A stretch of 64,000 nucleotides of DNA from Phycisphaerales bacterium (GCA_020427395.1 JAGQON010000012.1:1-64000); one strand, 5' to 3'. Positions 18,401 to 27,357 are shown, numbered from the stretch's first letter. A program made the numbers and translations. Notes: generated by a model not told the origin, from the letters alone.

Positions 18401-19570
18401 ATGATCACGAAGTTCGTACGAATCGCACTCTGCGCGATCGCTTTCGCAACATCAATCACAGCTGCCGAACCCTTCACCTACCAGGGATCGCTCAAGGACA
18501 ACGGCGTCCCCGCCAACGGCGAGTTCGACTTCCGATTTTATCTCTACGACGCTCAAACCGGCGGAGCCCAACTCGGGGTCCTCAACACCCGTGAGAATGT
18601 TCAGGTCACCGACGGCGTATTCACGGTCACGCTCGACTTCGGCCTGAATCTCTTCCAGTCCACCCCACGCTACCTCGAGATCCGTGTCCGCCCCGGCGAC
18701 TCCGTCTCCTCTTACAACATCCTGACACCGCGCGCACCGATAAACCCCGCCCCCGCCGCGCAGCACGCATTCACCGCAACCACACTCACCAACCCGATCT
18801 GGTATCAAGAGAGCAACACGGTCGGCGCCGGCAACGGCATCACCCGGTTCCTGCTCAACCGCGACAGCCCGATCCACGACTCCGAATACTTCGGTGTCCA
18901 CTCCGATACCCCGGGGTTCGTTGGCATGTATGTATCCGGCAACGCCAACTCCTACCCGTTCTACGGCTACTCCGTCGGCGGGGCCACCAGCGCGTACACC
19001 TATTTCAACCCAAATGACAACTCATGGAACCTCGTCGGCTCAAAGCTCGCCATCGGGCTCACTCTCAACGAAAACAACAATGTCGTCGTTGCGAACGACA
19101 TCCAAGCCGAATCCTTCCAGTACGAGACACCCAAGCTCCATCGTCTTTCCATCTCGAAATGTGACTTCGTCTGCGACTCGGGTCAGAACATCATCGACGC
19201 CGGAGCCTTCATTGGCTCATATGTCTCAGGATCGAGTATTGGCTCGCTTGTCACCGGTGTCAGGCTCCCGGACGGGGCCACGGTCACAAGGGTCCGCTGT
19301 TATGTCTGGGATACCGGATCGGCCAATATCACGGTCGGCCTGTACTCGGAGTTTCACGGCTTCGCAAGCGAATCGACGCCGATGGCCCAAGTCCTCAGCT
19401 CCGGCGCCTCCGGCCCACAGGAGCTCATCGACGAAACCATCGATGGCCCGGTGATCGATAATGAAAACTATCACTACTTCTTGAAAGTATTTTCCACCGG
19501 ATGGTCGGACACAGCAGATCTGGGAATCAAATCTGTCGTGATCGAATACACAACCACCCAAGCTGAATAA
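18401..19570 (+). CDS. Secreted FTYQG-module protein, type B, copy 1
   Basis: The protein has 389 residues. After a signal peptide (1-22) comes the FTYQG module (FTYQGSLKDNGVPANGEFD, QVTDGVFTVTLDFG, RYLEIRVRPG, LTPRAPINPAPAAQHA). The middle holds FGVHSDTPGFVGMYVSG and FPFYGYSVGG. The C-terminal 150 residues form a separate beta-rich domain (VRLPDGATVTRVRCYV ... IKSVVIEYTT). Compared with copies 2 and 3, the first 125 residues and the last 15 are well conserved while the stretch between varies, a pattern seen in surface fibre or adhesin proteins. GAGAGGG gives the ribosome site 5 bases before the ATG. Exported and probably surface-located; binding target unknown. Confidence 0.8.
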   Translation: MITKFVRIALCAIAFATSITAAEPFTYQGSLKDNGVPANGEFDFRFYLYDAQTGGAQLGVLNTRENVQVTDGVFTVTLDFGLNLFQSTPRYLEIRVRPGDSVSSYNILTPRAPINPAPAAQHAFTATTLTNPIWYQESNTVGAGNGITRFLLNRDSPIHDSEYFGVHSDTPGFVGMYVSGNANSYPFYGYSVGGATSAYTYFNPNDNSWNLVGSKLAIGLTLNENNNVVVANDIQAESFQYETPKLHRLSISKCDFVCDSGQNIIDAGAFIGSYVSGSSIGSLVTGVRLPDGATVTRVRCYVWDTGSANITVGLYSEFHGFASESTPMAQVLSSGASGPQELIDETIDGPVIDNENYHYFLKVFSTGWSDTADLGIKSVVIEYTTTQAE

Positions 19571-19602
19571 TCCCCCACGCACGCCCACCCCGAGAGGGTC
19601 AC

Positions 19603-20772
19603 ATGCACATGAGAAACACCATCATCGCATTCCTCGCCGCGGTGCTCGCCACCATCGCACACGCCGAGCCCTTTACCTACCAGGGTTCACTCAACGACAA
19701 CGGCGCGCCCGCCAACGGCGAGTACGACCTCATCTTCCGTCTCTACGACGCCGCGAGCGGTGGGGCACAGCTCGGGGCCCAAGTCGTACTCGAGAACACC
19801 TAGGTCACCGACGGCCTCTTCACCGTCGAACTCGACTTTGGCGACGACCTCTTCCTCGCCACACCGCGCTATCTCCAGGTCGAGGTGCGTCCAGGCGCAT
19901 CGGGCGGCAGCTTCGATGTCCTCACGCCCCGCGCCATCATCAACCCCGCGCCCGCAGCCCAGCATGCAAACACCGCCGATGAGCTCACGAACCCAATCTG
20001 GAACGAATCCGGTTCCACGATCACAGCCGGATCCGGACTCGCTCGAGTCCTGATCAACCGTGATTCGCCAATTGCCAGTAATGAGTATTTCGGGGTACAC
20101 GCCGAAACCGCCGGTTTCGTTGGAATGTACATCTCCGGCCCGTCGGGTTCCTTCCCGTTCTACGGATATGTCACGGACGGGGTTGTCGGTGCGTACACCT
20201 ATTACAACGAAGCGTCGCAGGAGTGGGGGCTCGTGAACTCGAACGCCACCGTCGTTCTCAAAGCAACCAGTCAGAATGACATCGAGATCGAGAACAACAT
20301 CCACGCCGACGCGTTCAAATATCACGAACCAGAGCTCAGGTATGTTTCGGTATCAGGGAATCTTTTTCAGTCGGCTTCTGACATCCCGCATCAGATCAAC
20401 ACTTTTACAAACGGTACATATGTCACCCAGGTGACAAGCGGCTCGCTCGTCGCCCAAGTGAACATCCCAGACGGCGCGAAGATTTCAGGAATGCGTGTGT
20501 TCTGTACGGATTCATTCAGCGGTGGTTCTCTCATCACAAGCTTCAAAGTACAGCAACATGGGCAGTATTCAAGAACCGCAATCGTTTCGACAACAACATT
20601 CCAACAGGCGAGCGGCGATCTCGAACTGTATGATCAGCCGAATACGGATACATACATTGACTACGCGCAGAATCACTACTACTTGGAAGTGTTCTCCGAT
20701 CAATGGTCCGGATCAGCCAATATGCGGATTGATTCCGTGATCATCGAGTACCTCGTGAGCGAGCCCGACTGA
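19603..20772 (+). pseudogene. Secreted FTYQG-module protein, type B, copy 2, interrupted by one in-frame TAG
   Basis: The frame runs 1170 bases from ATG at 19,603 to the stop at 20,770-20,772, exactly the length of copy 1, but codon 67 (19,801-19,803) is TAG. The aligned codon is CAG in copy 1 and CCC in copy 3, so a single C-to-T change in a CAG explains it. Downstream the frame is intact with all family segments (FTVELDFGDDLF, FGVHAETAGFVGMYISG, SVIIEYL). As drawn, translation would yield a 66-residue secreted stub; the remaining 323 codons are normal. Explanations are a very young pseudogene, read-through or suppression, or a base-call error. The gene lies 32 bases after copy 1 without its own long upstream block, so it is probably in an operon with it. 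Confidence 0.75.
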
Positions 20773-20809
20773 TCAACCCCATCAAGCCCCCCGCACAGCT
20801 CCCGCTGTT

Positions 20810-20939
20810 CTTAATTTCACTCAGTTTCGCTCCCAACAACAGCCAAATCGCCCTTCGGAACCGCCGCATGCTGTGATACACTTCAGGCAGATCAGCCGAT
20901 GCGATCGTGAGTCGCATCGATCACACTGAGAGGGCCATC
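20810..20939 (+). promoter_or_regulatory. Upstream block of type B gene 3 (conserved with 18,271-18,400)
   Basis: It aligns with the block before copy 1 and has the same TGTGATACACT core (20,872-20,882), and GAGAGGG before the ATG. The remnant hairpin ACAGCTCCCGCTGT just before it corresponds in position to the terminator at 18,242. Confidence 0.55.
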
Positions 20940-22130
20940 ATGTTCACCAAAGCCGCACTGAGCGCACTCTGCGCCACCGTTCTCTCCGCGACCATCGCCA
21001 ACGCCGAACCCTTCACCTATCAAGGGTCGCTCAACGACAACGGCGCACCAGCCACTGGCGAGTACGACCTCATCTTCCGCCTCTACGATGCCGCAAACGC
21101 CGGGACTCAGCTCGGCGTCCAGGTCGTCCACGAGAACACACCCGTCACCGACGGCCTCTTCACCGTCGAGCTCGACTTCGGCGACGACCTCTTCCTCATG
21201 GCACCGCGCTACCTCGAAGTCCGCGTCCGTCCCGGCGCGTCCGGCGGCAGCTTTGACATCCTCTCCCCGCGCACCACCATCAACCCAGCCCCCGCCGCGC
21301 ACCACGCGACCAACGCCACATTTGCAACCACCGCCGACGCACTCACCAACCCCATCTGGAACGAGTCTGGCTCCGTCATCACCGCAGGAAACGGCCTCAG
21401 CCGAGTCTTCATCAACCGCGACACCAGCATCTCCGGTTCCGAGTTCTTCGGCGTCCACGCCAACACCACCGGGTTCGTTGGCATGTACATCTCAGGCCCA
21501 GCCGGCTCTTTCCCCTTCTACGGCTACTCCGTCGACGGCGACATCAACGCATACTCCTACTTCAATGCCAGCGACAACTCCCTCAACTTCGTTGGCTCGG
21601 GACTGATCACCGCGCTCCGCATCACCTCCAACAGTGATGTCGAAGTCGCAAGAGACATCCAGGCCGAGTCCTTCCAGTTCGAGACACCGAAGGTCAGCTA
21701 CCACTCCATCTCAGGCGAGATCTTCCACTCCGCCTCATCCGACACCTTCATCGCCTCCAGCGGAACCGGTGGTGCCTACATCACCAACCCCGGCTCCGGC
21801 TTCCTCGTCGCCCCAGTCACGCTCCCACACGGCGCAACAATCACCCGCATGCGCGTATACGCCAACGATACATTCGCTGGCGGAGATATGACCATCACCC
21901 TCCATCAGCAGGCGCACGGCGGGAGCGCCTTCAACAGTGTCGCCTCAGTTGATACGAGCGGACTCGTCGGCACCAACCTCGAACTCATAGACAACACCAT
22001 CAGCTTCCCGAGCGTGAATAACAATACCGGCCACTACCACATCCGGGTCTTCTCCTCCAGCTGGCCCGGAACCCTCGACCTGCGAATCAAATCCGTCGTT
22101 ATCGAGTACACCACTACCGAAGCCAACTGA
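20940..22130 (+). CDS. Secreted FTYQG-module protein, type B, copy 3
   Basis: The protein has 396 residues with signal peptide 1-20 (MFTKAALSALCATVLSATIA), FTYQG module at 22-120, FGVHANTTGFVGMYISG in the middle and the type B C-terminal domain (LPHGATITRMRVYANDT ... IKSVVIEYTTT). It is closest to copy 2 over the N-terminal third, where the DNA is nearly identical in long runs, and diverges from it in the C-terminal half. The ATG at 20,940 is supported by GAGAGGG; an earlier in-frame ATG at 20,907 would remove the signal peptide from the N-terminus. Probably surface-exposed; no enzymatic motif. Confidence 0.8.
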   Translation: MFTKAALSALCATVLSATIANAEPFTYQGSLNDNGAPATGEYDLIFRLYDAANAGTQLGVQVVHENTPVTDGLFTVELDFGDDLFLMAPRYLEVRVRPGASGGSFDILSPRTTINPAPAAHHATNATFATTADALTNPIWNESGSVITAGNGLSRVFINRDTSISGSEFFGVHANTTGFVGMYISGPAGSFPFYGYSVDGDINAYSYFNASDNSLNFVGSGLITALRITSNSDVEVARDIQAESFQFETPKVSYHSISGEIFHSASSDTFIASSGTGGAYITNPGSGFLVAPVTLPHGATITRMRVYANDTFAGGDMTITLHQQAHGGSAFNSVASVDTSGLVGTNLELIDNTISFPSVNNNTGHYHIRVFSSSWPGTLDLRIKSVVIEYTTTEAN

Positions 22131-22171
22131 TCCCCGATATCAATACCCCATTCCCACTTCTGGAGAGACAC

Positions 22172-23428
22172 ATGCGAATCCGTTCACTCGCCGCAGCCGC
22201 CGCACTCGCGGCCGCCATCACCGCATCAACCGCCGCCCCAGTCCCGGGTGAGTTCACCTACCAGGGCGTCCTCAAGGTCAACGGCCAGCCCGTCCAGACC
22301 GACGCCGATTTCATCATCCGCCTCTACGACGGCGCAACGCTCGTCACCAGCATCAGCCGCAATCTCGTCCCAATCAACGACGGACAGTTCAAACTCGACC
22401 TCGACTTCGACCCCGCGTTCTTCGACGGCACGGACTACGACCTCGAGTTCCTCGTCCGCTCGCCCGCCGGCATCGGCTCCTATCAAGCCCTCGGCGCACG
22501 CCAACCACTCACCACCACGCCCTACGCCTTCCACGCCAACACCGCAGACACACTCATCACACCAGCAACCATCGACGCCGACACACCCAGCCCCGCCGTC
22601 GTGATCAACCAGGCATTCGAGGCATCCAACGATGTCGTCGCGCTCAGAGCCACACGCGGCACGGTCGACACACCATCGGCCGTCAGCAGCACCATCGGAC
22701 GAGTCGCGGAGTTCGAATCCGCAGATACCCCCATAGCCGTACTTGGGCTCGCGGATGGGTTCAGCATCGTGGGCTTGTTGGACGGCAACTCCTACCCGTT
22801 CGGAATCGCCGTCGTAGGAGAGATCCGTTCTTCGGGCTACTCCACTCAGGCGGCTATACAGGCCCGCAATATACCAGCAGGAACAAACGCGCTCCTCGCC
22901 GTCGAAAACTACGCCGGCCTCTTCGGGGGCGATGTTTTGATCTCCGGCGACATCACCAAAAGCTTCACGCCGGGGTCCGAGGATCGCGCCGTGCCAATCG
23001 CATACGGATACATCAACACCAACGGCACCATCGCATCCGGCACCCCCAACTTCTCCGCCACTTGGAACGCCTCAGCACTCCGCTACGAAATCGAGATCGA
23101 CAACGAGTCCTACTTCTTCAGCAACTATGTCACCGTCGTCTCGACCATCAACGCCAACGCAAGCATCCGCACAAGCTCAGCCAGCGGCCGCCTCCTCGTG
23201 TTCATCGAACGCACCGACACCCAGGCAGACATACAGGCCGGATTCCAGTTCATCACCTACAAGCCCGGAGGCGCCGCCGCAATCAACGGCCAACGCCGCG
23301 CCCCCCTCATCCCCCTCCCAAGCACCATCGCCGACGATCACGTCCTCAACCCCAACCCCATCATCCACCAGCCACGCACCCCCATCCAGAGCGATCGACC
23401 AACCCTGAGCTCGACAGAGCAGAACTGA
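22172..23428 (+). CDS. Secreted FTYQG-module protein, type A (second of two)
   Basis: The protein has 418 residues and is a close paralogue of the gene at 16,001 throughout: signal peptide (1-22), FTYQGVLKVNGQPVQTDADF, FDGTDYDLEFLVRSPAGIG, RQPLTTTPYAFHANTA, and the C-terminal YGYINTNGTIASGTPNF, NESYFFSNYVTVV and AGFQFITYKP segments. The middle (about 140-240) is the least conserved. GGAGAG precedes the ATG. The gap after type B copy 3 is only 41 bases, so these two may share a transcript, ended by the terminator at 23,454. The type A pair brackets the type B genes, as if the array grew by insertion between two A copies. Confidence 0.8.
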   Translation: MRIRSLAAAAALAAAITASTAAPVPGEFTYQGVLKVNGQPVQTDADFIIRLYDGATLVTSISRNLVPINDGQFKLDLDFDPAFFDGTDYDLEFLVRSPAGIGSYQALGARQPLTTTPYAFHANTADTLITPATIDADTPSPAVVINQAFEASNDVVALRATRGTVDTPSAVSSTIGRVAEFESADTPIAVLGLADGFSIVGLLDGNSYPFGIAVVGEIRSSGYSTQAAIQARNIPAGTNALLAVENYAGLFGGDVLISGDITKSFTPGSEDRAVPIAYGYINTNGTIASGTPNFSATWNASALRYEIEIDNESYFFSNYVTVVSTINANASIRTSSASGRLLVFIERTDTQADIQAGFQFITYKPGGAAAINGQRRAPLIPLPSTIADDHVLNPNPIIHQPRTPIQSDRPTLSSTEQN

Positions 23429-23453
23429 CCATCCGCGCATCTCCCACCCCATC

Positions 23454-23478
23454 CGCCCCCAGCAGTGGGGGCGTTTTT
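23454..23478 (+). terminator. Rho-independent terminator ending the FTYQG array
   Basis: CGCCCCC pairs with GGGGGCG around AGCAGT, then TTTTT. It separates the array from sucC. Confidence 0.85.
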
Positions 23479-23578
23479 CATGCCCCGCCCAGACACGCAA
23501 CCCCTGCCACACCACCAAAAACCGACTACCATACACCCACCAACCCACAACACTCCAAGCAGGGACGGAGCCCCAAAG

Positions 23579-24799
23579 ATGAAGATCCACGAGTACCAGG
23601 CACGCGACCTCCTCTCCTCCTACGCCATCCCCGTCCCCGCAGGCGAGGTCATCACCTCCGCCGATCAGGCCACACAGGCCTACAAGGCCATCGCCGCCAC
23701 CCAGGAATCAACCCTCGCCGTCGTCAAGGCCCAGGTCTTCGCAGGCGGCCGCGGAAAGGCCGGCTTCGTCAAGCTCGTCAACACCCCCGACGAAGCACAC
23801 GAAGCCGCCAAGTTCATGCTCTCCAACAAAATGGTCTCGCCCCAGACCGGCCCAGAAGGCCTCGAGGTCAACAAGGTCCTCATCGCCGCCGGCGTCGATA
23901 TCGCCGAGCGCGAGCCCGGCAAGGCCGACGAGTACTACCTCGCCATCACCACCGACCGCAACACCCGACAGAACACCCTCATCGCCTCCCGAGAAGGCGG
24001 CGTCGAGATCGAAGAAGTCGCCGCACACAACCCCAAGGCCATCATCAAGCAGGCCATCCATCCGATCCTCGGCCTGCAGCCCTACCAGGCCCGCGAGATC
24101 GCCTTCAAGCTCGGCTTCAAGGGCAAGCAGGTCAACCAGGCCGTCAACATCATGCTCAACCTGAGCAAGCTCTACACCGAGAAAGACTGCTCCCTCGCCG
24201 AGATCAACCCCCTCGTCGTCACGCCCGCGACCGAGGCCAACCCGCACGGCCAGGTCATTGCCATCGACGCCAAGTTCAACTTCGACGACAACGCAACCTT
24301 CCGCCACAAAGACATCGCCGCCCTCTACGACCCCTCCGAAGACAACCCCGCCGAGGTCCGCGCCTCCAAGATGGGCCTCTCCTACATCGCACTCGACGGC
24401 AACATCGGCTGCCTCGTAAACGGCGCAGGCCTCGCCATGGCCACCATGGACACCATCAAACTCTTCGACGGCGAGCCCGCCAACTTCCTCGATGTCGGCG
24501 GCTCCGCAACCGAAGAAGCCGTCACCGAGGCCTTCCGCATCATCCTGTCCGACAAGGCCGTCAACGGCATCCTCGTCAACATCTTCGGCGGCATCATGCG
24601 CTGCGACATCATCGCTCAGGGCATCGTCAACGCCGCCAAGGAAATCGGCTTCACCATCCCCCTCGTCGTCCGCCTCGAAGGCACCAATGTCGAAGCCGGC
24701 CGCAAGATCCTCGAAGAGGCCTCGGGTGATCTCCCGACCTTGCAGGCGGCGACGGACCTGGGCGACGCGGCGCAGAAGGTTGTTGCGGCGGTGGGGTGA
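23579..24799 (+). CDS. sucC: Succinyl-CoA synthetase beta subunit (ADP-forming)
   Basis: It forms succinate and ATP from succinyl-CoA with SucD in the citric acid cycle. The 406 residues are slightly longer than the usual 388. The N-terminus [12 protein letters not shown], the ATP-grasp segment [12 protein letters not shown], and the C-terminal CoA-ligase segments ([29 protein letters not shown]) all match SucC. Start by GGGACGGAG and family N-terminus. The usual next gene, sucD, is not here: the following genes are low-GC and unrelated. SucD must be elsewhere in the genome, or the operon was split by the island that follows. Confidence 0.95.
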   Translation: MKIHEYQARDLLSSYAIPVPAGEVITSADQATQAYKAIAATQESTLAVVKAQVFAGGRGKAGFVKLVNTPDEAHEAAKFMLSNKMVSPQTGPEGLEVNKVLIAAGVDIAEREPGKADEYYLAITTDRNTRQNTLIASREGGVEIEEVAAHNPKAIIKQAIHPILGLQPYQAREIAFKLGFKGKQVNQAVNIMLNLSKLYTEKDCSLAEINPLVVTPATEANPHGQVIAIDAKFNFDDNATFRHKDIAALYDPSEDNPAEVRASKMGLSYIALDGNIGCLVNGAGLAMATMDTIKLFDGEPANFLDVGGSATEEAVTEAFRIILSDKAVNGILVNIFGGIMRCDIIAQGIVNAAKEIGFTIPLVVRLEGTNVEAGRKILEEASGDLPTLQAATDLGDAAQKVVAAVG

Positions 24800-24816
24800 T
24801 GGCCTTACAATAGTGC

Positions 24817-25602
24817 ATGAACGAATTTGCTCTCATTAAGCCATTAGCAGTCGCTGATTTTACCCGAAGATTGCTGCAGTCTTGTTCAGGCATAAAGCAA
24901 CCTACGGTATATGTGAACATTTCAACAAACCTACCCCACCATAGCTGGAGCTTTGGTGGGGAGCCATCCAAGTTGTTTGAGTCCGATGATTTCACGCAAA
25001 TTGTCGAAGCCGGGAAAAATATTCCTACACTACTCTGTTCAGTGGCATCTGTGGAAATAGACCCAGGCAACAGGCAGGGTCGCAAGAGATTTTTAGTCTA
25101 CGAGGTCGACACCAATACTCAAATCGGCGGTTTTCGTATTGAGCATGTGTTAGATAAGGAAAAATGTGCAGAGATCGCAGGTGCTGTTTCAGCTAATTTT
25201 GATGTTTTTTCTGTAAGTGAAATTTTGTTAGTCGCGAGCGATGACGCCAATGCCAGTGCTGTCAAGGCTAGGAAGGCTGCTGTAGCAGAACTTGATAAGC
25301 AGTCCGATCGTCTAAGACAGTTTTTGGAAGAGTTGGCCAAACTACAAACAGAGAATGCGCTACGTATAGAGCGAGAATTGTCGGAAAAGTATGCTGCACG
25401 AGAAGCGGATTTAGACAAATCTATTCGTGAGAAATTGAAACATCTGGAGTCTAAGGAAGCCGAGCTCCGGAAGCAGCAAAATGAGTTCGATGCACGTGAG
25501 AGCACAGTTCTACGACGCGAAAATATTGATAAGCTGCGTCAGGCCGTTCAAGGTCGAGAGTCATTTAAGTTGTCCAAGTTGGCATACAAAAACGTTGGAT
25601 GA
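24817..25602 (+). CDS. Hypothetical coiled-coil protein of a low-GC island
   Basis: The protein has 261 residues. Residues 1-150 are a mixed alpha/beta region without recognised motif; residues about 150-240 are a long charged coiled coil (Lys/Glu/Arg/Leu-rich, KAAVAELDKQ to KLRQAVQG). It ends FKLSKLAYKNVG. Base composition is clearly lower in GC than sucC 17 bases upstream, pointing to acquisition. Its stop overlaps the start of the next gene (ATGA). I recall larger single proteins of unknown function with this order (coiled coil, 'FKLSKS', two membrane helices, a Trp-rich acidic part), so the two genes may be one gene split by a frameshift or a naturally split pair. Confidence 0.65.
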   Translation: MNEFALIKPLAVADFTRRLLQSCSGIKQPTVYVNISTNLPHHSWSFGGEPSKLFESDDFTQIVEAGKNIPTLLCSVASVEIDPGNRQGRKRFLVYEVDTNTQIGGFRIEHVLDKEKCAEIAGAVSANFDVFSVSEILLVASDDANASAVKARKAAVAELDKQSDRLRQFLEELAKLQTENALRIERELSEKYAAREADLDKSIREKLKHLESKEAELRKQQNEFDARESTVLRRENIDKLRQAVQGRESFKLSKLAYKNVG

Positions 25603-26042
25603 CTCATTCGCTTTGTGTGGTTCTGATGGCGATCGGATATGGATCAGCTGTGACCCTGATAGCATTTAGCTGGGCTGACACGGCTGTGAACTATTTTCAC
25701 TATGGTCCGGTGGCTGCAGCGTTGCTGCTTGGAGTTACCACCACAGTGTATTATCTAAGATGGTTGGATTCTTGGTCGAAAATTCACTCTGATGCTGAGA
25801 TACTTAACCAAAGACTGGAGACAGATGTTTTGCGGGCTGCCTGGTTGGCAGAGTTTCTTCTTGAGTGGGACAAGGAGAAAACAGGACAGGTTCCTGACAA
25901 TGTAACGGAAGCATTTAGTCGAGGGCTCTTTGAGTTTAGCGAAAGTGAAAGTGTTGCGCATCCATATGAAGATCTTGCAAGTGCATTTAAGAGATTGAAA
26001 CGATTCAGTATTCGACCGGGAGAGATCAATATTGAGCGGTAG
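25599..26042 (+). CDS. Small membrane protein, partner of the coiled-coil gene
   Basis: The protein has 147 residues with two membrane helices (about 5-25 and 35-53), then a soluble part with YYLRWLDSWSKIHSDAE, LRAAWLAEFLLEWDKEK and HPYEDLASAF. Low GC like its neighbour, with ATGA overlap at 25,599. Taken with the upstream coiled coil it could be the second half of a single membrane-anchored protein. No enzymatic motif. A defence or stress role is conceivable from the island setting but nothing in the sequence proves it. The end at 26,042 is followed immediately by hairpin repeats, and the C-terminus may be truncated by them. Confidence 0.6.
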   Translation: MTHSLCVVLMAIGYGSAVTLIAFSWADTAVNYFHYGPVAAALLLGVTTTVYYLRWLDSWSKIHSDAEILNQRLETDVLRAAWLAEFLLEWDKEKTGQVPDNVTEAFSRGLFEFSESESVAHPYEDLASAFKRLKRFSIRPGEINIER

Positions 26043-26044
26043 TA

Positions 26045-26117
26045 GCGGGTGCCCTCCTTTGCCTCGAAGAGCCGGGTGCCATGCAGGTGCCGTCCCCGGC
26101 TCCTGCATGTCCTTGAA
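26045..26117 (+). repeat. Two adjacent GGGTGCC-headed hairpin repeats
   Basis: A short unit (GCGGGTGCCCTCCTTTG...) is followed by a second unit headed CCGGGTGCC, in which CATGCAGG (26,080-26,087) pairs with CCTGCATG (26,102-26,109). The second unit is nearly identical to 27,154-27,199 and, inverted, to 63,551-63,593. Confidence 0.75.
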
Positions 26118-26216
26118 CGCCACGATAGCATCCTGTTGCCTACATTGTTTGATATGCCGGGTGTCCGGCTTTCGCGAATCTAAAGCAGGATTCTTCAGCT
26201 CTGCTATGCTGCTCCC

Positions 26217-26639
26217 ATGGCAGAACTCATCATCGGCATATCCGGTCTTCTCCTCGTCGCCCTCACCATGTTGCAAACAGCGAGGATCCACCGCCAGAGC
26301 ACGGACGCCCAGATCTTCCTCGAATGCACGGCCCGCTTCAACGCCTTGACTGGCTTCCACGAACTTCTGGCAAACGATCGTCTTGCGGAACCTTACCAGA
26401 AGTCACCTGCCATGGACGGCATTGTCTCCTCGTACTTTGAACTACTCTCGCAGGAGTATCACCTCAACCGAGAGAAGATCCTCCGCGACAATGTCTGGCA
26501 GCTCTGGCAGAACGACATACGAATGATTGTCGACACGCCGCTCATGCGCGAGGCTTGGCACCAAACCGTGCACCCCCGATACGCCCACCACAAAAGATTC
26601 TGCCAGTATGTCGAAGGCCTGATGACAGTGGGGGGCTGA
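26217..26639 (+). CDS. Hypothetical membrane-anchored protein
   Basis: The protein has 140 residues. One N-terminal membrane helix (residues 2-20, LIIGISGLLLVALTML) precedes a helical soluble domain with several Trp and His (NVWQLWQNDIRMIV, EAWHQTVHPRYAHH). The layout resembles small proteins of unknown function with an N-terminal anchor and a helical cytoplasmic part that accompany mobile or accessory DNA. No clear ribosome site; the ATG at 26,217 is the only sensible one. Lies between hairpin repeats, with a tiny hydrophobic reading frame right after it. Confidence 0.6.
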   Translation: MAELIIGISGLLLVALTMLQTARIHRQSTDAQIFLECTARFNALTGFHELLANDRLAEPYQKSPAMDGIVSSYFELLSQEYHLNREKILRDNVWQLWQNDIRMIVDTPLMREAWHQTVHPRYAHHKRFCQYVEGLMTVGG

Positions 26640-26641
26640 GT

Positions 26642-26710
26642 GTGAACACCCTCCTCTTCATCCTCCTTGCCATCACCCACGCCATCTGGGTCATCTGCAC
26701 CACGGACTGA
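26642..26710 (+). CDS. Possible 22-residue hydrophobic peptide
   Basis: GTG at 26,642 to TGA at 26,708 encodes 22 residues: a single hydrophobic helix (LLFILLAITHAIWVICT) with a short polar end. It starts 3 bases after the stop of the upstream gene, which would allow coupled translation. It is followed at once by a perfect 9-bp hairpin that could stop transcription. Evidence is positional and compositional only. Confidence 0.3.
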   Translation: MNTLLFILLAITHAIWVICTTD

Positions 26711-26716
26711 TACAGG

Positions 26717-26757
26717 TCCCGGCTGCCCTCCTTTGACTCCAAGAGCAAAGGAGGCCG
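26717..26757. repeat. GGCTGCC-headed hairpin with perfect 9-bp stem
   Basis: CCTCCTTTG (26,727-26,735) pairs with CAAAGGAGG (26,746-26,754). The head CCCGGCTGCC differs by one base from the GGGTGCC head of the family, and the tail GGAGGCCGTA recurs at 27,607-27,617. Confidence 0.6.
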
Positions 26758-26792
26758 TAATGCAACCCAGATCGAACTGACTACACTCGACC

Positions 26793-27149
26793 ATGCCTCA
26801 AGAGCCCGATACAGAACAATACATAGCTGTACTCAAATCCAGCGGGTACAAGGTTGTTCAAAGCGGAGCAGGCAAGAGCTTCGATCATGAGTGTGTCATA
26901 CTTCGCAACAGTGACTTGTGCTGCTCCATCAGCAAAGACCGCGGCGTGATTGATGTGTCTTGGGCAAACTCAAAGGAGCTCTTCCCGGTCCAAGCCGTCG
27001 GCCTCTGGTTCATAGCATCGAAGCTCGATCCCGTCACAACTACTCGCGCAACCGGTGAACCCGCTAACATCCTCGACACAGTCAGCCCAGTTGAGTATGT
27101 TCAGGCCAATCTCAAACGCATCGAAGAGTTTGTGAGGTCGAGCCAGTAG
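26793..27149 (+). CDS. Hypothetical protein
   Basis: The 118-residue soluble protein has no recognised domain. It contains four Cys (ECVIL, LCCSI) and a hydrophobic core segment (VQAVGLWFIASKL), compact enough for a single alpha/beta domain. No signal peptide or membrane helix. Composition is slightly below the host average. It is flanked on both sides by GGGTGCC-type hairpins, as if carried in a cassette between repeats, but no mobile enzyme is present. Confidence 0.55.
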   Translation: MPQEPDTEQYIAVLKSSGYKVVQSGAGKSFDHECVILRNSDLCCSISKDRGVIDVSWANSKELFPVQAVGLWFIASKLDPVTTTRATGEPANILDTVSPVEYVQANLKRIEEFVRSSQ

Positions 27150-27153
27150 ATAG

Positions 27154-27199
27154 CCGGGTGCCATGCAGGTGCCGCCCCCGGCTCCTGCATGTCCTTGAA
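27154..27199 (+). repeat. GGGTGCC-headed hairpin repeat (CATGCAGG stem)
   Basis: Near-identical to 26,072-26,117: CCGGGTGCCATGCAGG ... CCTGCATGTCCTTGAA. It starts 4 bases past the stop of the preceding gene. Confidence 0.75.
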
Positions 27200-27216
27200 A
27201 CCCACAGCCCACCCAA

Positions 27217-27315
27217 CTCTCCCTCTTCTCTGCGACCTCCGCGCCCTCTGCCCCCTCTGCCCCCTCTGCGTACCCGCTCCTCCCCCTTCGAGCCCTCCGC
27301 GATCTTCGCGTTCAA
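27217..27315 (+). repeat. CTCTGCG 9-mer repeat tract, copy 3
   Basis: Tandem CTCTGCG/CTCTGCC-like 9-mers end in CTCTGCGTACC, then a second phrase GATCTTCGCGTTCAA that also occurs in copy 2 (3835-3849). Lies just upstream of the small membrane gene at 27,358. Confidence 0.7.
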
Positions 27316-27357
27316 ACCCAACCCACGGCCCCCGCCAGGATCTAATACCATCCCCGA

